64,000 nt of DNA from Branchiostoma lanceolatum (GCF_035083965.1 NC_089739.1:6808001-6872000), one strand, 5' to 3'. Positions 47,411 through 60,100 are shown, counted from the first letter of the stretch. Made by a program: numbers and translations. Notes: generated by a model from the sequence alone, not told the origin.

Positions 47411-48687
47411 ATGGCGAGCTTAGTCCGGGGCGCCACCAGGTGGCTTTCATCAGCATTGCAACTGCGCGGCGCACCCGGACGGAAGCTGCATATCGCCAGA
47501 GGGGAGGAAGCCGAGGGAGTCTTCAGACTCTTGGAGGTGAGAAACTATAGTGCTTCAAGAAGTTACTTCTTCTAAATATACTAATGAGAAATACAAGTCA
47601 AAAGGGGGGAAAACAGTTGATTTGTATCTAGTGTTACTGTAAACTTAAGTCTTAAAGTATTAAACTTAACTCGAATTGTTCCTCCAGGCATACAACGAGC
47701 ACGTCGATGGGCGCACCCTTTACAACAGCGCCGCCGTGCGACCGAAGCTGACACTGCAGAAGAACGTCACGCAGGTTGGCTTCTCCATCGACACCATGCT
47801 GATGCAGGTCAGACATTAAATTGTCGGCTGAGATTTGTAGTGATGATGATGACAACCTACTTTCACTCTGATGGCTTTAGACATAACGGTTGGTATTGAC
47901 CTTGGTGCTGACTGAGTCATCAGAGGGTCTGTGCCTGTCGTGCTATGGGTATCTGCCAGGTGGCGCTTCGGGGGTGGTGTTAACCTTAGTGCTGATTGTG
48001 TCATCAGGAACTATTCCTGTCGTGCTATGGCTATCTGCCAGGTGGCGCTTCAGGGGTGGTGTTAACCTTAGTGCTGATAGTGTCATTAGGAACTATTCCT
48101 GTCGTGTTATGGTTGTCTGCCAGGTGGCGCTTCACGGTTGTTGTAAACCTTGGTGCTGATTGTGTCATCAGGATCCGTGCCTGTCGTACTTTTTCAGGGT
48201 GCAATACTGCTAACATAAGGATGTGAACATTTGTTTATTCGTTGTTGTTTGTTCGTTTGTTGAATTTCAGGAGGCCTTGTCTGGAACATCTGCGCTGAAC
48301 ATCTGCAGCAAGCCATCTGCCTTCGAGTTGAAAGAACAGGTCAGTCGCCACCACATTTTAGTAACTACGAAAGCCCATATGTACAACAAGAAAGAGGTGT
48401 AAAGCAATTTTCCACATCGGTGCCATATTTAGATCATTCTCAAAGGCTGATGTTTGAATAATGAGACGTAACCTTCACCTGAGAATAAATGAACCTGAAG
48501 ATGGGAAATTAAAATGCTTGTTTTAATCACTTTTTCTTGAACATGTAAGAAACGGTCTCTGATGCAATGTTGATGGAATATGCACAGTAGATTGTTTTAC
48601 TCCTTATTTTCTGTTGTCTTTTCAAAGGCTCGCCCGAAAAAGTATTTCCAGGTGAAGAACGGAAAGGCTACATTCATCGAGGAATAG
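47411..48687 (+). CDS. Small predicted mitochondrial protein, family not recognised
   Basis: Exons 47411-47536, 47688-47807, 48271-48339 and 48628-48687 (stop TAG 48685-48687), all phase 0, total 375 nt and 124 residues. Donors GAG|GTGAGA, CAG|GTCAGA and CAG|GTCAGT and pyrimidine-rich acceptors are sound. The first 30 residues (MASLVRGATRWLSSALQLRG then APGRKLHIARG) contain six Arg/Lys and no acid, a typical mitochondrial presequence. The rest is mixed alpha/beta in composition, without TM segments or cofactor motifs, and ends KNGKATFIEE. I do not recognise the family; a small mitoribosomal or respiratory-assembly protein is possible but unproven. It is transcribed divergently from NOS and towards SLCO. 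Confidence 0.85.
47885..48192 (+). repeat. 82-bp minisatellite, array 2, in intron 2 of the 47.4 kb gene
   Basis: The same unit as at 46.1 kb: CGTGYTATGG-type marks at 47939, 48021 and 48103, and a diverged one at 48184. Three units contain CTGCCAGGTGGCGCTTC. It ends shortly before the exon at 48271. Confidence 0.9.
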
Positions 48688-49476
48688 GCAGACTTCCTTC
48701 CTTCCTTGCACCTCCATCAAGTTTGTGTATTCATGTGTAGTATAGTCTTGGGTAGTTTTCATATCAATATTTCTGTTGTTATTCATAGTAAAAAGATAAA
48801 ATTCTACCAACATCTACATCTGTATGCTGTGAAATAGACTCTTATAAAAATGTACACTGTACATTTGATCTAAATGAATACGATTATAACATTGCATGTC
48901 ATTTGTTTACACGATCTGCAAGACTGTAATACTTCTCTTTAGTCCACACAGTACGCCCTTTGAGATGTTAGTTTGACGTGTATAGTGTGTGAAGTATTCA
49001 TTCAGAAGCTTCTTCCAAAGACGTTGTTTTGTCTTATTGAAAAACGATAGTGAAATGTATAGTGAAGTATAGAATAACGAAAGCAAATGTTTTTTTCTAC
49101 ATTTTTCAAATTTGTGGACAATGCATGACATTGGTACTACTAAATGTCTGTAGTACAATGTAGGTTATAAGACTGTGTATGTAGGGAAATACATGTACTG
49201 TATGTAATGTTACATGATGGTGATTATCACCAAGATGACTTGTAATTTTGTATGTGTACACATACATGTAATCATGTACAAACACCTAGTAGTACATTTT
49301 GCTTTGATGTACATATGTTTATTTCCACCCTCAAAATAGCTATGCAACTTTGTAAGCTATCCATATATTTCTGTACATGTTTACATTATGATCTACTTTT
49401 TGTTACATCTACATGTATTTCATCCCTAAACAGACACACATGACCACGAGAAAAACTGTATTCCTTTTTCAAAATC

Positions 49477-49532
49477 GCCCCAACTCCTTGATGACAATGT
49501 GGGGCCAACATTGCTCTGAGAGGAGTTGGGGC
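49477..49532 (+). repeat. Hairpin, GCCCCAACTCCT / AGGAGTTGGGGC
   Basis: A perfect 12-bp outer stem with an inner AATGT/ACATT pairing. It lies in the presumed 3' UTR and may be a foldback remnant or an RNA structure. Confidence 0.7.
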
Positions 49533-50194
49533 ACTTCTAAAATTTCCTGTTGTTCCAGGGGGCCACTGGACATGACAAGGAATTTTCTTACATCACTTTA
49601 GTTCCTTCAAATAATTTCCAAGAAATTTACATAAAGTTCCAAGAAATTTTCTTACATCACTGCAGTTCCTTCAAATGTCCATCTTTCTGCAAAATCATAT
49701 ATACCTAATTTGTTCAAAACTCTTTTCACCAAGAAAGTTATGACTTTGTATACAAAGATTTTTTTTCAAATTTCGGAATTGCTGAGGGATGAATTACTGA
49801 GTGGTTATGTTATAAGTCGTGGGATGCGTCAATGCTATATCAACTTATTGAGCTTGTAAAAGAAAATTGCAGATGTACAGTAAGTTTGTGTCGGTTTATG
49901 AATGAAACAGAAATGTTTTGCTGTAACACAAGTCTGTTTGTATAGTAAGACAGTATATATATCTGTATGTAATATCATCATAAAATGCACTTGGTCTATA
50001 TATATACATGTATAGTACAACAATGTACATGATAAAATCTCTAGTGCTTAAACTAACTTACTAATTATCTAGCCTATGTCAGGCATAGAATTGTATGTGA
50101 AATTGTACGACTTGTGTTATGTCTTATGCTAGTATCATGCCTACTGTCTTTTATGAAATGAAAATATAAACAAACAGAACAGAGACAAAATATC

Positions 50195-50200
50195 AATAAA
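50195..50200 (+). terminator. Poly(A) signal, plus strand
   Basis: AATAAA, the first strong signal on this strand before the convergent gene. It is assigned to the 47.4 kb gene by position. Confidence 0.5.
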
Positions 50201-50205
50201 CATCC

Positions 50206-50211
50206 TTTATT
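50206..50211 (-). terminator. SLCO: Poly(A) signal, minus strand (SLCO side)
   Basis: TTTATT gives AATAAA on the minus strand. If it is the SLCO end, the 3' UTR is about 3.9 kb. Alternative minus-strand signals lie at about 52339 and 52725. Confidence 0.4.
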
Positions 50212-50553
50212 TCCACAAAGAGCGTTTCAATGTATCATTTTCATCTAAATACAACATATATTCTACAGAATATTGTCACCAAAATATACACAGATACACA
50301 CCCTTCAATATATTAGATCATCAGATTCCAGAATAGACGGATTATTTACAGGCTCAAATCTTTATAGGCACTTTATATTATAGATGTTGAATGTACATTG
50401 TTTTTTTTCTATCTACTAAAATTGAATATATTTAACAGCAGAGTCCTGCAAGCACAAGTCATGTGTAGTTTCCACATAGGTCAAATTGCAAGTGATATGC
50501 ATGTAGCAATCAGAGAAGCCAAGTTACAATGGTTACCACTCACGAATCTATGG

Positions 50554-50765
50554 GTTGCCATGGCAACCACTCTATCCATGAGTGGGTTGCCATGGTAACC
50601 ACTTTTCCATGTGTGGGTTGCCATGGTAAACACTCTACTTTGGTGCAGGTTGCCATAGTAACAATGTGTGGGTTGCCATGGTGACCCCTGCAGTGCATTA
50701 CCATGGCAACACTGGTTTGGGTTGCCATGGTAACCTTCCAGCCTGCTGAGGGTTGCCATGGTAAC
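50554..50765. promoter_or_regulatory. Homotypic cluster of eight RFX X-box motifs
   Basis: GTTGCCATGGCAAC (50554, a perfect palindrome), GTTGCCATGGTAAC (50586, 50721, 50752) and one- to three-base variants (50617, 50649, 50672, 50697). The RFX consensus is GTNRCC, 0-3 nt, RGYAAC; at least four sites match fully. Spacings are 32, 31, 32, 23, 25, 24 and 31 bp, so it is not a simple tandem repeat, though spacers share CACT/GTGTGG bits. Half sites flank it (about 50530 and 50783). It lies downstream of both convergent genes. Confidence 0.7.
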
Positions 50766-50799
50766 CACAATAGACTGTCAGTGGTTGCCGTATCTCATT

Positions 50800-53770
50800 T
50801 TAGTTGGTTGAGCTTTTCCTTACCCAAAACATAGGTGAGGAGACAAAGGCACATCTAAAGATATGTAAACCTGAACATGATATGTCTAAATCTTCTATAG
50901 ACTGCCTTGTCTTTGGCTGTATGTAAAAGATGCTCGCTTTTAAGCATTTTTCTTTAAATCTAGAGATGATTGTCAATTGTTGTATCCATAATGCAACAAA
51001 AGAATTGCTGAAGGGAAGAAAACTAGCTAACTTTCTACCAAACTAAAGATCCACGTAAAACCTGCAAAGACCAGCAAATGTCAAAATGGTTGTGGTACAG
51101 TTTTTTGGCAACACCAATGGGGTGCAGCCATTTTGATTTTTACCTTTTCCATGTTGATCCAGCCCGGCCAGTTCACATCACAACTGGACGTAATAAAGTG
51201 GTCAACAACACTGTGTTTAAGATTTTAACATTTCTATGAGACAAATACCCCTAGAATTTCAAGACCTTAGTTGGTCTGATCCTTGCAATAATATAGGACT
51301 ACATAATTATATATTTCTTAAATGACAAGCATTCAAAGCCTTGAATCATCTGCAAATAAACAAACTTCACTACAAACAAGTCCTAAACTCTACCTCCTTA
51401 TTATGCAACCTTAAATGAGAATAATTTGCTATCATGTCCTAATACCATATTAGATAACAAAGCATCAAGCTCATTATAAAGTGCAACAGACTAAAACATA
51501 GCATACACATGCCGTTAGAATATCTTGCATTTTTAAGAACACAATATATCCGGATTGTTCTAAATTATCATACATAGTATAACTTACAATGGATTATTTA
51601 CAAACGCATGCCACGTTTTCAAAAATATACAGATCACAAGAGTTTCCAAAGGCACATAGATGCATAGCTTCAGTAGTCATAGATTACATCAAGCTTCAAG
51701 TTGTCTTCAAGACAATTTTAGCAGCAGAAGAAGCATCTCTAAGAAAGTCTTTGGGAAATTTCTCTCGAGAAATTTTCTAAAAACTCTATGAACTTCTAAG
51801 ATAGTCATTGTGCATTTTAGTTCATATGGGATTTGAGAAGAGGTAGCTCACAGAAATATTATTGAATGTAACACAAGTACTGAAATTTAAATGATCATTG
51901 TTGATAGGCATTGAAAACAGTTGACAACCCTTTACATGCTACCTCCCCTAAACTAGAAAGTTGACATAATTAAATAAGTTCCCTCCAAAATACATATTAA
52001 CTTCATAAACATTATGTATAATACTGTTGAAAATCATATATAATACTGTAATTGTATAATCTCAAAATTAGTGTAGATTGCCAAAGAAATCACTGGATCT
52101 AAGTTGGACTCTAAATCTGCAAACAATTTATGTTACCACCTTATAAAATTTCCTAAGAAAGAAATCCTAGCAAACCTTCTGATACAACTACAATAGTATT
52201 GAGCTACAATAGTATTGAGCTAGGCAGTTGCTAGCACTGTGTAATTTATACATTTGATATCATTAATTCATGACAAGTATTCTTTAATATTGATGATTTA
52301 GGAAATGTCTTGAAATATCAAAGAGACTGTGTAAAATCTTTATTTCAACTCCCTTCCCGCTAAGTTCTGCTGTCTTCAATGAGCAATTTGGAACAAGGAT
52401 AAACTGAAGATGTTAAAGTGACTTTATATCCCTAAATTTGCATTTTTCAAATGGCAAATTGTCCAAAAGATCTTCATTAAAAAAGTGGCTTTGGAGAATC
52501 TACCTCAAACCTTAGCACCACTGTGACAGTAATTTATTTGATATATTAGACAAAGAATTATTGTCTCAGACAATGTCTATGAATCTTCAACTATAAGTGC
52601 GATATCTGTGTGATATTGCTAAACAATTTTGGAAGGTTTGAATTATGGGACATCTAAAGGATTTCTGGGAAATATAGAAGTTGGGGTTCAGTGGTACTGT
52701 AGATCTTGAAATTTCACGGTGGTTTTATTTTCATGGCTTTTGTGATGACCTCTCCATCACGAATTTGTGACATCGCAAACCATTTCTTCTATACTTAGAG
52801 AACTGTTTTGACTGTGAATTTAAAAACACTGGAAAAACCCCCCTTTTCTCCCTTCCACAAAATAAAACCACCATGAAAGTAGATGACTTAACATTAACTC
52901 TGGAATATTTTAGCAAATTTTTCAAAAGAATCAAGCAGCCATTTTCATGCCTTGTATGAGCTAGTTTTGAGAAGAAATGTGCTATTCTAAAAAGCCCTTG
53001 ATTTTGACTTGAATATACTGTGTTTGGAATTACGATTATTGGGAAGATATTGGAAATTCCTGAGGTTGTAATAAGCAAATAATCAAGCAGCATTATCAAT
53101 AATTTCGGTACTGCATAGTTTAAGGATAATCAATATAGCTCTGCATTCATGCAAAGTATATAATTATATCATATAAGTTTAATAAAGAATCCTATTTTTG
53201 TACTGGTTTCAGAAAAAGCATCCTCAACTTAGAGTAAAAGTAGCACATATCTAGCAACTGGTTTCAAAGAGACCCTATTTTGAGACCAGAAATTCTCAAA
53301 TTCTCAAACTTGCAAGTTAACTTAATAAATACCTTATATATTTGGGAAAACCTGACAGTTTTCTTTTTCCAATACTAATGCTAAGAAACGACAATGCTAA
53401 GCACATAGATGTAGCTAAAAGTACAGGAAATAGATGTAGCTAAAAGATGTAACTGTTGTTGTCATAATGTGATTGTCAAATTTTCTGAATATTGTGGACA
53501 CTGAATCCACTCTTACTAATATGATTAACCTTTTTCATAAAAATCAAGATGATAAACTCTAGGATATGGGTTGATGATTCCTGAATCCATATACTATTAA
53601 AATACCTGTGATTTTGTTGAAATCTAGTTTTAATATATCTTGATACCCAGAAACAAGACAATTATTTGGTGTGACCCTTGAAAACATCCATACAAGCACA
53701 TCAAAACTACACAAAGTGTTTTAAGACCCAAATTAAATGTTATAATCTTCAAACGCATCAGTGGCTACCA
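50800..53770. other. AT-rich stretch, possibly SLCO 3' UTR
   Basis: No coding exon is supported. 52717-52880 contains a GTGGTTTTATTTTCATGG element ending CAAAATAAAACCACCATGAA, with relatives near 54606-54690 and at 61498-61680 (shared GTGGTTTTATTTC.. and GTGAATTTAA). A 17-bp unit CTACAATAGTATTGAGC is duplicated at 52189-52221. Confidence 0.5.
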
Positions 53771-53779
53771 GTTCATCAT

Positions 53780-54075
53780 TTAAGGAAAAAGGTAAAAGGT
53801 AGTCCCATAGCCTTTTTGAGGTCGTAGGGGCAGTGGGTTGTTATCTACTGTGTCTAGGGCACAGTATTGGAAGGCGGAGCCCAACCCTCTCATTCAAAAG
53901 CCCTTTACCTCCCTGACCAAAGTCAGGTGCCCATTCTTACACCTGGGTGGAGTGAGGAAAGTCATGTTATGTGCCTTTCCCAAGGGCACAACATCGGTGG
54001 CATGTCAGGGGGTTCGAACCCAATACCTCTGGGTTCTGAGCCAAACACCCTGACCATTACGCCAACACACGATGC
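53780..54075 (-). mobile_element. tRNA-derived SINE, minus strand
   Basis: Read on the minus strand: TGGCGTAATGGTCAGGG (A box), GGGTTCGAACCCC (perfect B box), then GTTGTGCCCTTGGGAAAGGC, CCTCACTCCACCCAGGTG and a body rich in CCC/GGG. It lies 80 bp from the SLCO stop codon and so may be part of the transcript. Confidence 0.8.
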
Positions 54076-54154
54076 CACGTTTAAGTAGAGACCCCCTAAA
54101 ACCGATCATATATTCCCCCAAAGTTCTCCATTGATTGATTCACAGCTCTCTTCA

Positions 54155-57100
54155 TCATACGTTACTCTCAAAGCTCACAAAGGAAAGCATACTCTGGTCG
54201 GAGGGTAACATGGAATCCATCGATAACGGCGATGTGAGTCTGCGAGGGCGCGGGCCGAACTGGATGTCATAGGGATGTGGGTTGCCATAGTGATCGTCGT
54301 GGTGCCAGCTGTTGCGGCGCGACCCGCCCCCGTGGTGGTGTGCGTAGTCTGAGTCCAGTGACTCGACGGAGTGGACTATCCCTGCCATGTAGGATCTCAA
54401 CCCTGGAGTTTTATAAAAATATCACAATGAATCATTTTAAAAAAGGGTATAATTTTTACTCAGGGTCTTTTGCCTGGTGGTATGGTAAGTAATGGTACCA
54501 AAAATAAGAAACTAAGAAATCCCTGCCATGTAGGATCTCAACCCTGGAGTTAAACGTAACATAAAATAACAACAAGCAAAACAAAACTCTTTAAATCAGT
54601 TCCATTTAAAAAGGTACAGTACAGTAGAAGGGGAAATGTTCGCATTGGTTTTATGTTCCCTTTTTCACGGTGACCTCTTTACTGCAAACATAAAAGGTTA
54701 AGTGTGACTGGCTATTCAGTGAAATGTAACCAGCTACTGACACGCCAGGTGCCTGCGAAACTGGGGTGTTACTCTGAATAGAGGTTATATACCAGCTAAT
54801 AGCATACAGATACAGAAATACACTAGGAAATTCAGAGAAATTCTAATAATTTTTCTTCACACTGTGGCTTACAAAACAAGAAAATTCTTAAAATGCTACA
54901 GATATCCAATCAGACTGTATTCAAGACAGTTGAGGTGTTATGTGCAAATCATGTAGTTACCAGTAAGGAGCCCAAGAGGGTAGACAAGGAGGAACCAGGA
55001 GAGTTTGAGAAGAGAGAAGAAGACAGACCAGCTAACAGGAAACTGTACAGAGCAGAGAGAGAAGTAGTGAAAGAGCTGGATCTACAGACAAACCAAGATA
55101 GTGCTGGCTGGTGATACAGATACGACTAGTGCATAGGGATGGAGATGTGAAGATGTTTGTCTCAGGCTGTCTCCAGCTTTAATTTTTGTCCGTCCAACTC
55201 ATTGTTGGGTGGAGGGGGGAGTTTATCTATCGCAGGCCTTTTATTGGAATGGGATAAAATTTTACCCATTAAGACAAGCAAATTTCCATCCAGGGACGAA
55301 GGGACAGGTCCTGGAGACAACCCTCGTTTGTTGAACCAATTTTCTAAGTAAACAGTTCATATTTTTATCACCAACCTCAGATGAAGTTTTTGCCTCCTTG
55401 TTAGCTTTTTTGTTTGTTCTAGAAACCTTTTACATCCCCATGGCAAGCTATAGATGATTACAACAATGGATACTAGAAAGCTTACCAATTAGAAAGTCTC
55501 TTGTTTTATGGATGGAAAAATCTGAGATTTTATCCCTCTACAAATGAACAAATGGACTGGCCCTTAGGTAAAACTGAGTAACTTCCATGGAGTAGACCAT
55601 TACACAAAAAAAGGGGAGAAAAATAAATGTCTCTCCCACCTAAGACATTGCGATGATCCATGTGCCCAGATATTGTGGAGATGTTGTCGTCGGAAATTTC
55701 GTGATCCGCAATCTCGTCAGAGTCCTCCCGTCTTGGTCTGAAGAAAAGCCACGCGATGAGGAAAAAGAGGAAGCCTATCCCCTTCAGTCCTGCACACAGG
55801 CCGATGTAGTAGTGTCTGTACCTGAAATTAACCGATGGAATTGCTGTTCAGCACTAAGGGCAGGCATAGTTTTGAAAAAATCTCTCTTTTCCATATGAAT
55901 AAAGTGATGCTACATATTGTTGTTCTTTGACAATTCGTCAGATGGATGTAGGCCAATAACACCAATGCAATTGTTGTTCAGCACCAAGGATAGGCATGGT
56001 TTTGAAAATTAACATCATGAATTACATGTATGGGCATGAAAGTTCATCTGAGTCAACCCTACTCTAAAATGGTGTGAAAACTTTCATTTCCCTTCTATCT
56101 CAAAATCAATGAATTAACAGTATGCATGGGAAATACAAGTAAGATCAGAAATTCAAAAGTGGTTGCGTACTTTATGTTGTCGTAAACGTAGCAGAGCCCT
56201 CTGCTGTCGCATTCCGTCTGCCAGAGGAGACAGGTGGAGTCGATGACGCGACCGTAGTATATCGGCGCGGGAAGGTAGCCCAGCGCCCGCAGGAAAACAA
56301 TCTGGAGTCCTAATGCAAACGGCTTGTCCTCCTCACTTACAGACCTGTGGAAAAGATTTCAAAGAAGAAACTTACGTTACTACCTACTGAGTAACAAGTC
56401 AGTTGATTCATTTTCCCTTTACAGAAACCACCGTGGCATATCTTAATTGAATATACATGTAACTATGGCATTTGTATATGGTGTTTAGTAAGACCATTAT
56501 AGTAGTTAAATGTTGTTTAATAAGAGTAATCAAGGGCTCATTTGCTTACTATTTATTGAAAGCTGATTGAAAGGAACTCCATGATATTTGTTTCCTGTTA
56601 ACTGAAAGCAGCTAGATGTATGAACTTTGTTTACTGACAGTAACCATGGCAATTATGAACCATGTGCTCTCATGTTATTTATATGCTAATTCCCAAGAAT
56701 GTTATCGATATGAATAGTAATGCTAGAACATGTATTGAATTTAGTTATCTATACACTTGCACCACTACTTGTAAATCATTGTACCTTGAGAAAACTTGAA
56801 AATGTACAAAATAGCTCTGGTTGACACTTATGTTTATTATACTGTGGAAATTAAAATAAAGATGATGAAAAACAAAAACAAACATGGCAATTGTTTATTT
56901 TATCAACTGTTCCCATGGAGATTGTTTACTGACCTGATGGTGACCATGAGAGAACCATTTGTTTACTGTTAACTACTTACTAGCAGTTACCATGGAAATT
57001 GTCTACTGACTTGATGGTGACCATGAGAGAACCATTTGTTTACTGTTAACTACTTACTAACGGTTACCATGGAGATTGTCTACTGACTTGATGGTGACCA

Positions 57101-60100
57101 TGAGAGAACCATTTGTTTACTGTTAACTACTTACTAACAGTTACCAAGGAGATTGTTTACTGACCTGATGGTGACCATGAGAGCGGGGACCTGTGATGTT
57201 GTGGAGATGAGAACGATGATGAACAGAAGCAGCATGAAGACGGGCAGCATGTTACAGTCAGAGCTGCACTTCCCTGACGTGATGTGTCCGTGTGGACCCC
57301 CCGCACCGCCTGTCAAACACCCACACTCCGTGTAGTTCTGAAAAAATACACAAATACAAAGTTTGTTATTCCTCTCTTTCATCTTCTTTAGTCAAACAAG
57401 GTTTTTGATGAGATGTTAACAGAAAGATGACATCAACCCAACCAGTAGTGTCACTGTTAAGGTTGCAATAGCGCCAATGGAATAGTGTTAGCACCAAGCA
57501 CAGGCATGGTTTTGAAAAAAAATCTATCTTTTCTATGTGAATGAAATGATGCTATATTTTGTTTATCCTTTGACAATTCAACAGATGGATGTTTTTACTA
57601 CTGATGCATGCTATCAACACCAATGGAATTGTTGTTCAGCACCAAGGAGAGGCATGGTTTTGAAAAAAACTTTATCTCTATCATACATAAATTATGTTAA
57701 TACTATATATCTATATAGTGAGAATCTTTTGACAATTGATCAGATGGATGTTTTCACTAGTTAATTCAACTGATTCAGGCCACACCAATTTAACGGTTTT
57801 CGGATACGATGTTTAATTTTTTTCCCAGTTGAAGAAGAAAAATCAAAAGATCACATACACATGTTTTGGTACCAACAGACGAAAAAAGCCTTTGTTTTTG
57901 CTATCAACCACCTTGTCATCTACTGCAGTAAATGCTACAAATGTAATAAAACAAACAGTAGCATCACTGTTATTGCAGTAACACTCTCAGATACTATTTT
58001 CAGCACTAGGGACAGGTATAGTTTTGGATGTGCCAAACTGAACAAACTTTATCATTTCCACAAATATAATACTATACAGATTGATAAGCTTTTCAAGAAT
58101 CATGGATGGATTTAAGACTGCTTTATAACAAGATTATTTGTTTGTTTGAGCCTTTTTTTATTAATGAAAAACTCAAAAAGCCTGATGGCTGCTTTTCATT
58201 GAGGTCATGATCAATGTCATTTAGGTTATGACACTAAATAGATAGAAGACACCTACATTGACTTTGGTCCCAGGAATCAGACTTTTCTGCGTGCAGCCAG
58301 CTTGACAGGGTGAGAAAAACGTCAGCTGATCCGGTTGGTAGCAGACCGGAGCGTATCCCTCAAACGTGCAGCCGCAGTTCACGTTACAGGTGGAGGTTAG
58401 GTTCACGTTCGCTAACGAGCTGGGAAAACAACAAAATATAACATTATTAGTGTTAGATCTTTTACAGAACTCTGTTTTGTAGAGAGAAAATTTAACTGTT
58501 ACTGTAGCAATATATATTCTCAAATGCTATATAATACCATGTAATGTAGGATAGTGTACCTATATTCTAGGTGGATGTTCAAATGCAAATCATTTCTCTG
58601 ATATGATATGATTCCAGTGACATGAATCAGCCACTATTTTATTTCTGGGGGTGAATTAAATAGCCTTCTTGTTAATGTAGCTACGCAGATGAAACAAAAT
58701 TTCCACATGTACACACATGTATTTCAATTCTTTACTGTTTTTGTGTTAACTGCTTGCTAAGATAAGAATCTAAAAATCTAATAGAACAAGTTGAATGGAA
58801 CAAAAGAAAAAGGATAAGAAGTTGAAAAAAAATTACTAGAAGTATAACTTGGAAGTGGAGCAACCTGAAATGCTGATGGGGTAACTTGGCTTTTGACTGG
58901 CTTTCTGAGGGAGAAAAGTATTTCGAGCACTAGGATGGATATCAGGCTAATCTTGGACCTACCTGTCTGAAAAGAAAGGCACAGTGATGCCAGGAATGCT
59001 GGGATTGCCGCAGCCCACGGGGAACAGGGTGAGGATGAGCAGCAGGGAGACGAAGTTGCAGAGCAGCGTCAGCGCCGCGGCCGCCTTCGGCTGGATGTTG
59101 AACCTCTTCATGAGGAACCCGCCCCCAAAGATTCCGATAAACGCCGCCGGTACGGCAACAACGCCTGAAAAGAGAGAAAGATTGAATTTCATACATAATG
59201 TTCATGGTACATGGCTGTCTCCAGATTTTTTTTTTTTTCTATCCAAGTCATTTTTTAGGAGCCCATGATGTTGATTTTCATAATCAAATCTGTCCTTTCA
59301 AAATACATTTTCATCAGTTTCATGTCAAGAAGTTCAGATTTTTGGGTCGGAAGGGCTGAAGTTTTGACCCATCCCAAAATGCAAATTTCAGTCCCAGGAC
59401 AGAGGAACAGGTCCTAGAGACAGCCCTGAGTATAATAAAACCACAGTGGTTGCAAATATTTCAAGATTGACAACAATAAGTCACCACTGAATTGGCCAGC
59501 TTTTGTTAACTTTAAGAAAAAAAGAAACTGATAATTGCTTACCTGTTAAAATGTTGGCACTAGAGGCCGTTTTCTCGTACTGCAGTTCGATGAACTTGGA
59601 GAGAAAGGTGAGGAAACCGCTGACGATGGAGACTTCCATGGCACAGGCGACAGAAATGGTGATGAAGGTGACGTTGGTGACGAGTCTCCACACGGCGCGG
59701 GGGAGGCCTGGGGAGGGGGGCAGGACGATGATGTAAGAGCAATGTGTTAGGGCCCTGTCACACTTGTGCGTATATTCAAGTGCGCATGAGTTGCGCATTA
59801 ACATTTCTTAGGTTTTAGGAAAGTTTGCGGGAAGGAAGTTGTTTTCTGTGTTGACCCACCGTTGTGCAGCCTAGTACTTATAGAATCAAGGAAATGACTT
59901 CTTGGGCTGAAAACTCAATCTTGACCAAAAACATGTTAATGTGCAACTCATACGGGCTTGTATATAAGCACAAGTGTGACAGGGGCTTTAGAGGCAGGAG
60001 ACACAAATCCCCTCTGTGCATCAATGAAGGCTAGACATCCAAATAAAATACGCCAAAAGACAGTTACTCAAGCAACTGGATAAACTTTTGAAACAGTCAG

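Larger units (their letters stand above)
48688..50215 (+). other. Probable long 3' UTR of the 47.4 kb gene
   Basis: There is no further gene before the AATAAA at 50195. It contains a 12-bp-stem hairpin (49477-49532) and a duplicated block (TTCTTACATCACT..AGTTCCTTCAAAT near 49585 and 49650). Assigning all of it to one UTR is inference. Confidence 0.45.

Noticed and set aside
50481-50770. Two overlapping minus frames with repeated LPWQP and YHGNP units
   Set aside because: The repeats come from the X-box motif array. There is no start context, no homology and no splice signal.
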